From Flavobacteriaceae bacterium (GTDB lineage: Bacteria; Bacteroidota; Bacteroidia; Flavobacteriales; Flavobacteriaceae): a stretch of DNA of 33,399 nucleotides. The notes below the pieces were generated by a model. The model made no database searches. It saw nothing but the letters and a program-made list of their open reading frames with translations, and was not told where the DNA came from. Shown in pieces: positions 24,955 to 33,399 of the stretch. Position numbers and translations under genes: made by a program. The stretch lies in NCBI GenBank assembly GCA_024762795.1, contig JANTGS010000026.1:1-33399 (forward strand), given 5' to 3'. The stretch's first letter is position 1. Each line of letters begins with the position of its first letter.

Positions 24955-26007
24955 TTAAACATCATCAAAATCGACTGTAATCTTTGATGATACAGGGTGA
25001 GCCTGACAGGTGAGTATAAACCCTTCTTCCACTTCTTCTTTACTTAAAACCGAATTCTTTATCATGACCGCCTTTCCTTCTGTGACTCTGGCCAGACAAC
25101 TGCTGCATACCCCTCCCTGACAGGAATAAGGGGCATCAATATTCTTTTTAAGAGCTGCATTTAAAATGAACTCTTTTTTAGACATTTCAAAAGTTTCCTC
25201 TTCTTCATCAAGAATAATCGTGATCTCAGCTTGTCCACTGTAATCCATATCAGTGTTCTCCTCCTTCTTTGAAGGGGTAAACAATTCAAAATGAATATTC
25301 TCTTTGGATATTCCATTATCCACAAGAACCTCTTCAGCCTGATCGATCATTGCTTCCGGCCCACACAAAAAAATACTGTCGAAATTCAGGTTACTGTAGG
25401 TTCTTTTCAAAAGATCATTAATTTTGTCCTGGTCGATTCTTCCTGCCAAAGCACCTTCACTCAGTTGCTTGCTAAAAACATAGATGATCTGGAATCTCTC
25501 TCCATATTCAGAAGCCAAAGCATCGAGTTGATCTTTAAAAATTGTTTTTTCTTTACTTTTATTACCATAGAGCAAGACGAATTTACTTTCTGTTTCTGTT
25601 TCCAGAACAGACTGTATCATAGAAAAAACAGGAGTGATCCCACTGCCGGCAGCAATAGCCAAATATGTTTTTTTATGGTCAGGATCCGGTTCTAAAATAA
25701 ATTTACCTTCGGGTGCAGCAATTTTTAGTTTGTCCCCTTCTTTTAAATGATTGTTGGCATAATTTGAGAATCTGCCGCCATCAATGGCTTTTACAACAAT
25801 TCTTACCTCATCGCTGTTAGCGGAAGAGCAAATTGAATAATCCCTTCTTAATTTTTCTCCGTTCACTTCGGCATCGATAGTAATAAACTGACCGGGAATA
25901 AACTTAAAAGTCTCTTTCAGGTCTCCGGGTATATCAAAAAGTAAAGAGACTGAATCTTTTGTCTCATTTTCAATCTCTTTTATGGCGATATTGTAAAAAT
26001 TCTTCAT
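24955..26007 (-). CDS. Flavin- and 2Fe-2S-containing reductase, PaaE-like
   Basis: This 350-residue protein is a three-part electron-transfer reductase: an FAD-binding domain (about 1-105, with RRDYSICS at 54-61), an NAD(P)H-binding domain (about 110-235, with AAGSGITP) and a C-terminal plant-type 2Fe-2S ferredoxin domain with cysteines 296, 301, 304 and 334 (C-x4-C-x2-C-x29-C). The layout matches PaaE of phenylacetyl-CoA epoxidase and related class IA reductases. No phenylacetate genes (paaABCD) are nearby, so the electron acceptor is not known and the PaaE name should be kept as a likeness. It sits 13 bases after the TPM gene. Confidence 0.92.
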   Translation of the reverse strand: MKNFYNIAIKEIENETKDSVSLLFDIPGDLKETFKFIPGQFITIDAEVNGEKLRRDYSICSSANSDEVRIVVKAIDGGRFSNYANNHLKEGDKLKIAAPEGKFILEPDPDHKKTYLAIAAGSGITPVFSMIQSVLETETESKFVLLYGNKSKEKTIFKDQLDALASEYGERFQIIYVFSKQLSEGALAGRIDQDKINDLLKRTYSNLNFDSIFLCGPEAMIDQAEEVLVDNGISKENIHFELFTPSKKEENTDMDYSGQAEITIILDEEEETFEMSKKEFILNAALKKNIDAPYSCQGGVCSSCLARVTEGKAVMIKNSVLSKEEVEEGFILTCQAHPVSSKITVDFDDV

Positions 26008-26020
26008 GTTTTATCTGTAA

Positions 26021-26458
26021 TTAACCTCTGGAAATCTCATCAGAAAGCTCATTGGTTTCTTTTTCATAATAAGGGAAAAAAGTTTGCAACTTTTTACCGG
26101 CCTCTAAAATACCCAGTTCTAGACCTTTTGAATAATTTCCTTTCTTAAACTCTGTGGTAACAATCTCTTTTACGCTTTCCCAGAAATCATCCGGCACAAC
26201 CTTATCTATTCCTTCATCTCCTATAACCGCAAATTTCTGATCCTGTACCGATACATAAAATAAAACACCATTTTTTTCTTTAGTCTGATCCATCTTGAGA
26301 TAATAAAAAACTTCTTTCGCCCTTTCAAGAGTTTCAACCGTTGATTCTTTTTCCACATGAACTCTAATCTCCCCGGAGGTTTCTTTTTCAGCTTCCAAAA
26401 TGGCCTGAACTATCTTTTCTTCTTCTTCCGGACTTAAGAAATCTTCTATTTTTTCCAT
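26021..26458 (-). CDS. TPM domain protein, soluble
   Basis: The 145-residue protein has the TPM_phosphatase fold signature (LSPEEEEKIVQAILEAEKET, SGEIRVHVE, KNGVLFYVSVQDQKFAVIGD, DFWESV) without a signal peptide or membrane helix, so it is predicted to be cytoplasmic or to sit at the inner membrane through a partner. In related genomes it goes together with LemA and a second, longer TPM gene that has a signal peptide and membrane helix; that longer gene is not present here. It is preceded by a hairpin at 26477-26513 and followed directly by the reductase gene. Confidence 0.88.
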   Translation of the reverse strand: MEKIEDFLSPEEEEKIVQAILEAEKETSGEIRVHVEKESTVETLERAKEVFYYLKMDQTKEKNGVLFYVSVQDQKFAVIGDEGIDKVVPDDFWESVKEIVTTEFKKGNYSKGLELGILEAGKKLQTFFPYYEKETNELSDEISRG

Positions 26459-26476
26459 AATAAAATTTTTTACAGA

Positions 26477-26513
26477 ATAATTTAGCCAAAGCAGACTACT
26501 TTGGCTAAATTAT
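26477..26513. other. Perfect 15-bp hairpin between lemA and the TPM gene
   Basis: The arms 26477-26491 and 26499-26513 are exactly complementary with a 7-base loop. It lies inside the minus-strand operon, 22 bases past lemA and 18 bases before the TPM start codon. The sequence after it on the minus strand lacks a T run, so it is a weak candidate for termination and could instead stabilise the 3' end of lemA mRNA or tune TPM expression. Confidence 0.8.
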
Positions 26514-26534
26514 TGATAATCATTGATTTATTTA

Positions 26535-27125
26535 TTATTCAAACTTTACATCAGGGGCTTTATCGCTACCTTCAGCAGATTGAAACAATGTAAGCGGATC
26601 AAAATTTAAAATGCTTGCTATGATGCTTGCAGGGAATTTTCTGATATAAACATTGTAATCCCTTGCTTTTTCATTATACCGGTTCCTTTCTACATTGATA
26701 CGGTTTTCGGTACCTTCCAGCTGACTTTGCAATTCGAGAAAATTCTGATTTGCTTTCAGGTCCGGATATCTCTCGGCAACAACCATCAATTTGCTTAAAG
26801 CTCCTGATAATCCCTGCTGTGCTTTTTGAAAAGCAGCCATCTGTTCCGGTGTAACATTGGTTGGGTCGATGGTAGTTTTAGTAGCATTAGCTCTCGCCTG
26901 GATTACACCTTCAAGTGTTTCCTGTTCGTGAGTTGCATATCCTTTTACCGTATTTACAAGGTTTGGAATCAGATCAGCTCTGCGCTGATAGGCGCTTTCA
27001 ACATTGGCCCATTGCGTTTTAGCAGCTTCCTGCTTTTCAACCATCGTATTATTTATACTCACTCCCCACTTAAAGAGGCCAATAAGAATAACAATTATAA
27101 TAATTAAAGGAAGAAATTTTTTCAT
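26535..27125 (-). CDS. lemA: LemA family membrane-anchored protein
   Basis: LemA proteins are small membrane-anchored helical-bundle proteins of unclear function, commonly next to TPM proteins in Bacteroidota. The 196-residue product has one N-terminal membrane helix (about 4-20, LPLIIIIVILIGLFKWG) and the classic start of the soluble part, NNTMVEKQEAAKTQWANVES, followed by AYQRRADLIPNLVNTVKGYA and the helices up to about 175. The C-terminus has the family motif FPASIIASILNF. It lies 17 bases after the MerR gene. Confidence 0.95.
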   Translation of the reverse strand: MKKFLPLIIIIVILIGLFKWGVSINNTMVEKQEAAKTQWANVESAYQRRADLIPNLVNTVKGYATHEQETLEGVIQARANATKTTIDPTNVTPEQMAAFQKAQQGLSGALSKLMVVAERYPDLKANQNFLELQSQLEGTENRINVERNRYNEKARDYNVYIRKFPASIIASILNFDPLTLFQSAEGSDKAPDVKFE

Positions 27126-27142
27126 AATAAATAAAATTTTAG

Positions 27143-27472
27143 TTAAAGTTGATTTTTAATTTTTAAAAGTTCTTTTTTAATGCTCTCTAAACTAACAATT
27201 ATTTCGTGATTATTGGTTAATTTTTCAGGATTTTCTTTCAATTTATTCTTTGCCCCTTCAAGAGTATATCCTTTCTCTTTTACCAGATGAAAGATCAACT
27301 GAAGATTTTTCACATCTTCCTGAGTAAAAAGTCGGTTGCCCTTTTTATTTTTCTTGGGCTGAATCACAGAGAATTCATTTTCCCAAAACCTTATCAATGA
27401 AGTATTTACACCAAAAGCTTTGGCTACTTCACCAATCTTATAATAACGTTTATCCGGCAGATCTATATGCAT
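27143..27472 (-). CDS. MerR family transcriptional regulator
   Basis: The 109-residue protein has an N-terminal winged helix-turn-helix (YYKIGEVAKAFGVNTSLIRF, about 10-29; FWENEF; KGNRLFTQEDV), giving the MerR DNA-binding domain (about 9-77), and a C-terminal helix (about 85-109) that is likely a dimerisation coil. There is no sensor cysteine pair or ligand domain, so the inducer is not predictable. Its ATG overlaps the M23 stop codon by one base (TAATG), so it is made with the peptidase and may regulate this operon. Confidence 0.92.
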   Translation of the reverse strand: MHIDLPDKRYYKIGEVAKAFGVNTSLIRFWENEFSVIQPKKNKKGNRLFTQEDVKNLQLIFHLVKEKGYTLEGAKNKLKENPEKLTNNHEIIVSLESIKKELLKIKNQL

Positions 27473-28443
27473 TAGTCAAATGATTGTCCTTCCTGGGAAG
27501 ATTTTAATAACATTTCTTTAAATTCTTCAGGAGACAAGTCTCCATAATAAAAATTCATCGGATTTACCGCTTTTCCGTTATATCTTACCTCATAATGTAA
27601 ATGAGGAGCCTGTGAACGCCCTGTACTTCCAACAAAACCTATCAGATCACCTCTTTTTACTCTTTCCCCTTTCCTGACATTGTATTTGGATAAATGGGCA
27701 TAAAGCGTAACATATCCGAAACCATGATCGATCCTGATATGATTTCCATATCCTGTGGATTTATTATCAGCCCGGATCACTTTACCATTTCCTGTTGCAT
27801 AAACAGGAGTTCCTCTCGGGGAGGTAAAATCCATACCTTTATGCATCTTTCGTGCTTTTGTAAACGGATCAAGTCTCCATCCGTAACCAGAAGCCATCCG
27901 GGTGAGATCTTCATTGCTCACCGGCTGAATTGCAGGAATAGCTGCGAGTAATTTTTCTTTATCTTTTGCCAGATCAGTAATCTCATCAAGTGACTTGGAC
28001 TGAACATACATCTGTTTTGAAAGGATATCGATATTTCTTGCAGCTTCTTTGATCATTTCAGAATTTTCAAAACCTTCAAGTGATTTGTATCGGTTCACCC
28101 CGCCAAAACCGGCCTTACGTTGCTCATCCGGAATCGGATCTGCCTCAAAATAAACACGGTAGATATTGTTATCCCGCTCTTGAATATCTTCAAGAACCTT
28201 TTGAGCCTGGGCCATCTTCTTATTGAGTAACTCGTAGTTTAAACGCATGTTCTCCAGCTCTCTTTTCATCACCTTCTCTTTGGGAGATTCGATAAACTGA
28301 AAAAGCACAATCACTATCAAAGCCCCAAAAAACACAGAGGCCAGAGTAAAAAACAATCCCTTTCTGAATTTATCGCGTTTACGAAGCTCTATTTTTCGAT
28401 AAGATAAAGTATCTGAATCGTAATAATATTTTACCTTCGCCAT
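27472..28443 (-). CDS. M23 family metallopeptidase, membrane-anchored
   Basis: M23 enzymes cut peptide cross-bridges in peptidoglycan. The 323-residue protein has a short cytosolic start, a membrane helix (about 28-50), a coiled-coil region (about 55-170) and a C-terminal LytM domain (about 188-300). The zinc and catalytic residues are present: His201 and Asp205 (HKGMD), His250 (YAH) and His283 in the HLH motif at 281-283. It is therefore probably active, unlike EnvC/NlpD-type degenerate relatives, and works on the periplasmic side. It heads the six-gene minus-strand operon and is divergent from alaS. Confidence 0.95.
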   Translation of the reverse strand: MAKVKYYYDSDTLSYRKIELRKRDKFRKGLFFTLASVFFGALIVIVLFQFIESPKEKVMKRELENMRLNYELLNKKMAQAQKVLEDIQERDNNIYRVYFEADPIPDEQRKAGFGGVNRYKSLEGFENSEMIKEAARNIDILSKQMYVQSKSLDEITDLAKDKEKLLAAIPAIQPVSNEDLTRMASGYGWRLDPFTKARKMHKGMDFTSPRGTPVYATGNGKVIRADNKSTGYGNHIRIDHGFGYVTLYAHLSKYNVRKGERVKRGDLIGFVGSTGRSQAPHLHYEVRYNGKAVNPMNFYYGDLSPEEFKEMLLKSSQEGQSFD

Positions 28444-28500
28444 AATATTTAATTATACTATTTTTGTATTTTGAATTAAAAATAATCCAAACTGATTAAG

Positions 28501-28508
28501 CAAAATTA
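28501..28508 (-). promoter_or_regulatory. Candidate -7 box for the M23-MerR-LemA operon
   Basis: Minus-strand TAATTTTG matches TAnnTTTG exactly, about 58 bases before the peptidase start codon. No clear TTTG lies at the -33 distance. It is the only exact match in the divergent region for this strand. Confidence 0.5.
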
Positions 28509-28563
28509 CAATTTTTTTGTAATTAAAATATAAACTTTGACAAATAGCCTTTAAATAATTGAT

Positions 28564-31200
28564 ATGACCTCCCAGGAAATCCGACAAAAATTTTTAGATT
28601 TTTTTAAATCCAAAGAACATAAAATCACTTCTTCAGCACCGATTGTAGTTAAAAACGACCCTAGCCTGATGTTTACTAATGCAGGGATGAATCAGTTTAA
28701 AGAATACTTTTTAGGACAAAAAAAGATTCAGTACCCGCGTGTTGCCGACACTCAGAAATGTTTAAGAGTATCGGGTAAACATAATGATCTGGAAGAAGTA
28801 GGGATCGATACATACCACCATACCATGTTCGAGATGTTCGGCAACTGGAGTTTTGGCGATCCTGCTTCGCCAACAGGCGGATATTTTAAAAAGGAAGCCA
28901 TCGCCTGGGCCTGGGAATTGCTTACAGAAGTTTACGGTATCGACAAGGATATTATTTATGTAACTGTTTTTGAAGGCGATAAGAAAGATCAGCTCGGGTT
29001 TGACCAGGAAGCCTTTAACCATTGGGCTGAACATATTGATACCGACAGGATCCTTAACGGTAATAAAAAAGATAATTTTTGGGAGATGGGTGCACAGGGA
29101 CCCTGCGGACCTTGCAGTGAGATTCATGTGGATCTCAGATCTGAAGAGGAAAAAAATAAGATTCCCGGAAAAGAACTCGTTAATAAAGATCACCCTCTGG
29201 TTGTAGAACTCTGGAATCTTGTATTTATAGAATACAACAGAAAAGCAGATACGAGCCTGGAAAAACTTCCTGCAAGACATATCGATACCGGAATGGGCTT
29301 TGAGCGTTTGTGTATGGTGCTGCAAGATAAAAAATCCAATTACGATACCGATGTATTCATGCCTCTGATCAGAGAAATAGAGGCCATCACCGGCTCGGTT
29401 TACAACAAAGATGAGAAAACCGATATTGCCATTCGTGTTATCGCTGATCACCTCAGGGCAGTATCTTTTTCTATTGCCGATGGTCAGTTACCTTCAAATA
29501 ACGGTGCCGGTTATGTAATCAGAAGAATTTTACGAAGAGGAATTCGCTATGGATTTACTTTCCTGAATCAGAAGGAACCATTTATCTATAAACTGGTCAA
29601 TACACTGGCCGATCAGATGGGAGAAGCTTTCCCCGAACTGGAATCTCAAAAATATCTGATCCAGAGTGTGATCAAAGAAGAAGAACAATCTTTTCTACGC
29701 ACACTTGATCAAGGGCTGATCTTATTAGATAATATCATAAAAAACACCAAAGATAAAACTGTTTCAGGCGCTAAAGCATTTGAACTATATGATACCTATG
29801 GTTTCCCAAAAGACCTTACTGCGCTGATCTTAAGAGAGAAAGGACTCGAACTGGATGAGGAAGGATTTAACTCTGAGATGGAGAAACAAAAGAATCGTTC
29901 GAGAGCAGCTGCAGGAATAGATACTGAAGACTGGGTAATTTTAAGAGAAGATGATGAGGAAGAATTTGTTGGGTATGATTATCTCAATGTAAAAGTTAAA
30001 ATTACACGTTACCGTAAAGTTACTTCAAAAAAAGATGGAGAAATGTATCAACTGGTGTTCAATATGACCCCTTTCTATCCCGAAGGGGGAGGACAGGCAG
30101 GTGATAAAGGTTATCTTGAAGCTCCCAACGGAAACGTAATCTATATACTGAATACTAAAAAAGAAAATAATCTGATCCTCCATTTTGCAAAGAATCTGCC
30201 TGTAGACCTGGAAGGCTCATTTAAAGCCGTTGTAGATGAGCGGGCACGTTTTAGAACTGCCTGCAACCATTCAGCTACCCATTTATTACACCTGGCACTT
30301 CGAACTATCTTAGGGAAACATGTTGAGCAAAAAGGATCAGCCGTTTCCGCAAGAGGTTTAAGATTTGACTTTTCACATTTCGCTAAACTCTCTCCGGAAG
30401 AACTTTCAGAGGTAGAAACATTTGTCAATTCACGAATTGCAGAAAAGATCGATCTGGAAGAGAACAGGAATATTCCCATTGAAGAAGCCACCAAACAGGG
30501 CGCATTAATGCTCTTTGGCGAAAAATACGGCGATACGGTAAGAACCATCAGATTTGGAAATTCAATGGAACTCTGCGGAGGCACCCATGTAAAGAATACG
30601 GGGGATATCTGGTATTTTAAGATCATCTCTGAAAGTGCCATTGCTGCCGGAATAAGAAGAATTGAAGCTATTACTCACAATAAAGTAAGAGACTTTTTTA
30701 TAAATCAGGATGAAGAACTCAGTAAAGTAAAATCTTTATTTAAAAACCCTACAAACATTCTGCTATCAGTTCAAAATTTACAGGAAGAAAATCAAAAACT
30801 GAAAAAAGAAGTGGAACAGCTGTTAAAAGATAAAGCAGCTTCTTTAAAGGATGACCTGATCAAAAAGGTTGAAGAGATCGATGGTATAAATTTTGTGGCA
30901 ACCCAAATAGATCTCGACGGACAAACCATTAAAAATATGGCCTTTGAAATGGGCAATAAGATCGATAATTTATTTTTTATCAATGGAGCCAATATCAATG
31001 GAAAACCTTTGTTAACCATCTATATCTCGAAGAATCTGAGTAAAGAAAAAAATCTTAATGCGGGAAACATCGTAAGAGAATTAAGCAAATTTATCCAGGG
31101 AGGAGGCGGCGGACAGCCTTTCTTTGCCACTGCCGGAGGAAAAAATCCTGAAGGGATTAAGGAAGCGCTGAATAAAGCCAAAGAAATGATCAGACAATAA
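28564..31200 (+). CDS. alaS: Alanine--tRNA ligase
   Basis: AlaRS charges tRNA-Ala and removes mischarged serine or glycine. The 878-residue protein has the class II catalytic core at the start ([19 protein letters not shown], with the [20 protein letters not shown] region), the editing domain with its zinc-binding HSATH (His569, His573) and CGGTH (Cys671, His675), and a C-Ala domain ending with [14 protein letters not shown]. All key editing residues are intact. It is a single gene with no terminator detected in the 142-base gap that follows. Confidence 0.98.
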   Translation: MTSQEIRQKFLDFFKSKEHKITSSAPIVVKNDPSLMFTNAGMNQFKEYFLGQKKIQYPRVADTQKCLRVSGKHNDLEEVGIDTYHHTMFEMFGNWSFGDPASPTGGYFKKEAIAWAWELLTEVYGIDKDIIYVTVFEGDKKDQLGFDQEAFNHWAEHIDTDRILNGNKKDNFWEMGAQGPCGPCSEIHVDLRSEEEKNKIPGKELVNKDHPLVVELWNLVFIEYNRKADTSLEKLPARHIDTGMGFERLCMVLQDKKSNYDTDVFMPLIREIEAITGSVYNKDEKTDIAIRVIADHLRAVSFSIADGQLPSNNGAGYVIRRILRRGIRYGFTFLNQKEPFIYKLVNTLADQMGEAFPELESQKYLIQSVIKEEEQSFLRTLDQGLILLDNIIKNTKDKTVSGAKAFELYDTYGFPKDLTALILREKGLELDEEGFNSEMEKQKNRSRAAAGIDTEDWVILREDDEEEFVGYDYLNVKVKITRYRKVTSKKDGEMYQLVFNMTPFYPEGGGQAGDKGYLEAPNGNVIYILNTKKENNLILHFAKNLPVDLEGSFKAVVDERARFRTACNHSATHLLHLALRTILGKHVEQKGSAVSARGLRFDFSHFAKLSPEELSEVETFVNSRIAEKIDLEENRNIPIEEATKQGALMLFGEKYGDTVRTIRFGNSMELCGGTHVKNTGDIWYFKIISESAIAAGIRRIEAITHNKVRDFFINQDEELSKVKSLFKNPTNILLSVQNLQEENQKLKKEVEQLLKDKAASLKDDLIKKVEEIDGINFVATQIDLDGQTIKNMAFEMGNKIDNLFFINGANINGKPLLTIYISKNLSKEKNLNAGNIVRELSKFIQGGGGGQPFFATAGGKNPEGIKEALNKAKEMIRQ

Positions 31201-31342
31201 TCAGTATCTGCCTGTAATTTCAATACATTCTGGTTTTTCAACATTTTACCCCGTCCCTAAAAGGAGAATATGTTAAAAATCAGTTGCCCTATAGGTTAGG
31301 GTAAAAGCAGACTGAAATATCTTTAAACTTTATGAAGCCCTA

Positions 31343-32305
31343 CTAATTTACAACATGAACAGGTTTTCCTTCAAGAAAAGCTTCTAAATTACCCACTGCT
31401 GTAAGCATTAGACGTTCTCTTGATGCTTTTGTCGCCCAGGCGATATGGGGAGTTAAGATACAATTTTTAGCGTTGAGTAACGGATTCTCATTTTTCATGG
31501 GCTCTGCTGAAATTACATCCAGGGCTGCACCGCCCACCTTTCCCGAGTTTAACGCCTCTTTAAGATCTTCCTCAACAATCAGTTCTCCACGGGCTGTATT
31601 GATCAAAAAAACACCTTCTTTCATTGTATTTATTGAATCCTTATTGATGATCCCTTTGGTTTTTTCTGTTAAAGGACAGTGTAAACTGATTACATCAGAA
31701 CTTTTAAAAAGTTCCTGCTGATTGACAAATCTTAAAGAATCTGTTTCCATTTCCGGAAATTTACGGTTGCTGTTTACCAGCACTTTCATTCCGTAGGCCT
31801 GACCAATTTTAGCCACAGCCCGGCCAATCTGACCAAAACCAATAATACCAAGATTTTTACCATACAGTTCAGTGATCGATCCTTTACTAAAACTAAAATC
31901 AACTGAGCGGATCCATTCTCCCGATTTCACTGCAATACAGTATTCCCCTACTCTGTTGGTCAGTTCCATCAGTAAAGCAAAAGTCATTTGGGCTACGGCA
32001 TTTGTACTGTACCCGGGGACATTAGTAACCACCATACCCATTTTAGCAGCTGTTTTTACATCAACAACATTATAACCTGTTGCCAAAACGCCTATATATT
32101 TTACAAAAGGTGTTTGCTCTAAAACCTCTTTATCCAGTACAGTTTTGTTGGTAAAGATTATTTCTGCCTTATCAATTGCCTTAACAATTTGCTCTGTATT
32201 CTTTTCTGTACGATTGTAGATAACCACATCGCCCAATTTTTTCAGGCCATCCCAACTGAGATCACCCGGATTGAGCGTAAAACCATCTAAAACTACTATT
32301 TTCAT
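31343..32305 (-). CDS. D-2-hydroxyacid dehydrogenase (NAD-dependent)
   Basis: Enzymes of this family interconvert D-2-hydroxyacids and 2-oxoacids. The 320-residue protein has the NAD-binding motif GFGQIG (156-161), the hinged substrate and catalytic domains and the catalytic Arg239 (NTARGE), Glu268 (SAEPM) and His287 (TPHIAWAT). It most resembles glycerate/hydroxypyruvate dehydrogenases by overall length and the histidine motif, but substrate cannot be fixed from sequence. It is a single minus-strand gene, with the small HTH gene 68 bases upstream. Confidence 0.93.
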   Translation of the reverse strand: MKIVVLDGFTLNPGDLSWDGLKKLGDVVIYNRTEKNTEQIVKAIDKAEIIFTNKTVLDKEVLEQTPFVKYIGVLATGYNVVDVKTAAKMGMVVTNVPGYSTNAVAQMTFALLMELTNRVGEYCIAVKSGEWIRSVDFSFSKGSITELYGKNLGIIGFGQIGRAVAKIGQAYGMKVLVNSNRKFPEMETDSLRFVNQQELFKSSDVISLHCPLTEKTKGIINKDSINTMKEGVFLINTARGELIVEEDLKEALNSGKVGGAALDVISAEPMKNENPLLNAKNCILTPHIAWATKASRERLMLTAVGNLEAFLEGKPVHVVN

Positions 32306-32373
32306 ATTCTCTTGTTCTTTGATTCAAGAAGTAAAGCTAAAAAATTAAAGCTGATTTATTCTAAATTTTTTTA

Positions 32374-32580
32374 TTATTTCCAGTCTGTTTCCTCCAGAGT
32401 AAAGATTTCACTTACTTCCACATCAAAAATACTGGCTAATCTTAAGGCCAGTACAGTAGAGGGAACATATTTTCCAAGTTCCATAGCATTGATGGTTTGC
32501 CGGCTTACTCCGGCAAGTTTTGCAAGCTCTGCCTGAGTAATATTTTTCTTAGCCCTTTCAACTTTAATACTATTCTTCAT
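32374..32580 (-). CDS. Small HTH (XRE-type) transcriptional regulator
   Basis: This 68-residue protein is a single helix-turn-helix domain (about 8-60; TQAELAKLAGVSRQTINAME, YVPSTVLALRLASIF) of the YozG/Cro-like family, with no ligand domain. Its start codon lies within the end of the upstream membrane-protein gene (overlap 32570-32580), so the two are translationally linked. Short single-domain regulators of this kind are commonly found cotranscribed with a small membrane protein of unknown function. It may repress its own promoter; see the palindromes at 33100-33135. Confidence 0.92.
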   Translation of the reverse strand: MKNSIKVERAKKNITQAELAKLAGVSRQTINAMELGKYVPSTVLALRLASIFDVEVSEIFTLEETDWK

Positions 32581-33046
32581 CAGATTGCAGTTTTTTTAAT
32601 TTCCTGATCTCCCAGTTAAATCTGAAGATAAAAAAGATCAAGATAGTAAACATATTGAAAACCATAACCCATAAAAAGGTAAAACCATAGAAAAAGATTA
32701 ATGAAAATAAAAGGAGTGAGTAATTGAAATAAGTTGCCCAAACCAGTGATTCAAGCCGAATCTTAGAGATATACTCATCTTCATTCAATTCCTTTGAGAA
32801 GGCTACAAGAAGTGAACCTATGATAATCAGAACTCCCATGATCTCATTTAGGATGTTATCATCAATCATTCCAAATATTTTTTTTTCACCAAATATTTCA
32901 TCGGCACTGATGGCAAAAACATGAGCATCAAAAAAAGCCGGGGTATAATCAGTAATCAAAATATAGAGTCCTAAAATCAAGGAAGGAATTAAAATGATCC
33001 AGCCAATTTTTTTATACCGGTGTGGAAATAAATAATTAATCTTCAT
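32570..33046 (-). CDS. Membrane protein of unknown function, cotranscribed with the HTH gene
   Basis: The 158-residue protein has about four hydrophobic helices (about 12-32, 66-84, 101-120 and 123-142), with a hydrophilic, acidic loop between the first two and a basic, charged C-terminus. No domain was recognised. It precedes and overlaps the HTH regulator by 11 bases, a layout suggesting that the regulator and membrane protein function together, perhaps in sensing or controlling an envelope state. This is inference. Confidence 0.82.
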   Translation of the reverse strand: MKINYLFPHRYKKIGWIILIPSLILGLYILITDYTPAFFDAHVFAISADEIFGEKKIFGMIDDNILNEIMGVLIIIGSLLVAFSKELNEDEYISKIRLESLVWATYFNYSLLLFSLIFFYGFTFLWVMVFNMFTILIFFIFRFNWEIRKLKKLQSDEE

Positions 33047-33071
33047 GTTGAAGTAATTTTGAATAACTGTA

Positions 33072-33102
33072 CAAAGATATATATAAAAAACTATAATGTA
33101 AA
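33072..33102 (-). promoter_or_regulatory. Candidate promoter for the membrane protein-HTH operon
   Basis: On the minus strand TATCTTTG (33072-33079) matches TAnnTTTG exactly, and TTTA (33099-33102) lies 19 bases upstream as an imperfect -33 element. The start codon is about 26 bases downstream of the -7 box. Confidence 0.6.
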
Positions 33103-33135
33103 GTATTTTTTACTTTTAGTATTGTTTTTTATACT
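33100..33135. promoter_or_regulatory. Candidate operator: two AT-rich palindromes
   Basis: AAAGTA-N5-TACTTT (33100-33116) and AGTAT-N8-ATACT (33118-33135) are neighbouring inverted repeats sharing the half-site AGTAT/ATACT. The first overlaps the candidate -33 element of the HTH operon, as expected for autoregulation. AT-rich sequence raises the chance of such repeats, so the call is moderate. Confidence 0.4.
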
Positions 33136-33225
33136 TTTTGTAAAATATTTATTCCAAAAAGATGTAAAGAAACAGATAATCTTAAACTATTTTTTATATA
33201 TTTACCTAAAATAACTATTCTCTGT

Positions 33226-33399
33226 ATGCAGATTTTTCTAAGCAAAAAATGGATAACGAAAACCAATTTTATTATCGTTCTTTATTTTCTCCTTATTTAT
33301 CTTCTATACATTTTTCAAATTGATCATGTTTTGATCGGAGTATTCAGAGAGATCTTAAGTATTCCATTTTTACTGGCGCAGGTATTCTTTCTTGTTTAC
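33226..33399 (+). CDS. 5' part of a membrane protein gene, runs off the window
   Basis: An open frame of 58 codons starts at ATG 33226-33228 and continues to the last base without a stop. It begins MQIFLSKKWITKTNFIIVLY and continues with a strongly hydrophobic helix (IIVLYFLLIYLLYIF), then a polar turn and a second hydrophobic stretch, as in a multi-pass membrane protein. A TATATTTA box (33197-33204) lies 22 bases upstream. Family unknown from this piece. Confidence 0.6.
   Translation, partial: MQIFLSKKWITKTNFIIVLYFLLIYLLYIFQIDHVLIGVFREILSIPFLLAQVFFLVY

Noticed and set aside
28762-29451. A 229-codon open frame antisense to alaS.
   Set aside because: It mirrors the well-conserved alaS coding sequence and has no recognisable protein features.
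31201-31342. Possible terminator after alaS (CCCTA and TAGGG arms near 31286).
   Set aside because: The stem is only five base pairs with no T run, so it cannot be supported as a terminator.
1-33399. CRISPR arrays, toxin-antitoxin modules, phage or transposase genes.
   Set aside because: No repeated spacer-like pattern, integrase, transposase or recognised toxin was found; the HTH-membrane protein pair lacks toxin features.

Overview
The window is a stretch of chromosome from a member of the Bacteroidota, almost certainly class Flavobacteriia and probably family Flavobacteriaceae. Supporting signs are the gliding-motility genes gldE and gldD directly behind mutY and ssb, a large cell-surface protein with a type IX secretion (T9SS) C-terminal sorting domain, a ribosomal protein L21 carrying the flavobacterial C-terminal extra domain, AT-rich DNA, A-rich leaders without clear Shine-Dalgarno sequences, and promoter-like boxes of the Bacteroidota form TAnnTTTG. 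No tRNA, rRNA, CRISPR array, phage or insertion-sequence gene is visible; the content is mainly core metabolism and information processing.

Layout. 1-337 is intergenic and rich in stem-loops, ending in the lysS terminator. 338-4048 (minus) is trkH/ktrB-trkA/ktrA-lysS. 4138-5747 (plus) is a 52-residue YqaE/Pmp3 membrane protein, a lipoprotein and lipB. 5809-6519 (minus) is a rhomboid protease. rarA (plus) faces recX (minus) across a short tandem repeat. 8560-12132 is a 1190-residue T9SS cargo protein. 12161-14335 (minus) holds HU, a 30-residue basic peptide and the RNase E/G gene, divergent from mutY-ssb-gldE-gldD (14476-17924, plus). A bidirectional terminator separates gldD from a SYLF-domain lipoprotein (minus). 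An EamA transporter, rplU-rpmA, and a flippase-dut-TPR operon follow on the plus strand. 24265-28443 (minus) is a tight six-gene run (M23 peptidase, MerR regulator, LemA, TPM protein, flavin/2Fe-2S reductase, LysE-type exporter). alaS is divergent from it. The end holds a D-2-hydroxyacid dehydrogenase, an HTH regulator overlapping a membrane-protein gene, and the 5' part of another membrane protein that runs off the window.

How the genes fit together. mutY, ssb, HU, rarA, recX and dut serve DNA maintenance; lysS, alaS, rplU, rpmA and RNase E/G serve translation and RNA turnover; GldD/GldE and the T9SS cargo belong to gliding and the outer-surface secretion route; Ktr-type potassium uptake, YqaE, LemA/TPM, M23 and the flippase concern the envelope and ion balance. 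I found no clear previously undescribed multi-gene system. The most interesting items are the L21-helix-hairpin-helix fusion, the conserved-looking 30-residue Lys/Arg-rich peptide between HU and RNase G, the RNase G without zinc-link cysteines, the stem-loop cluster at the left end, and a possible self-regulated HTH/membrane-protein pair at the right end.
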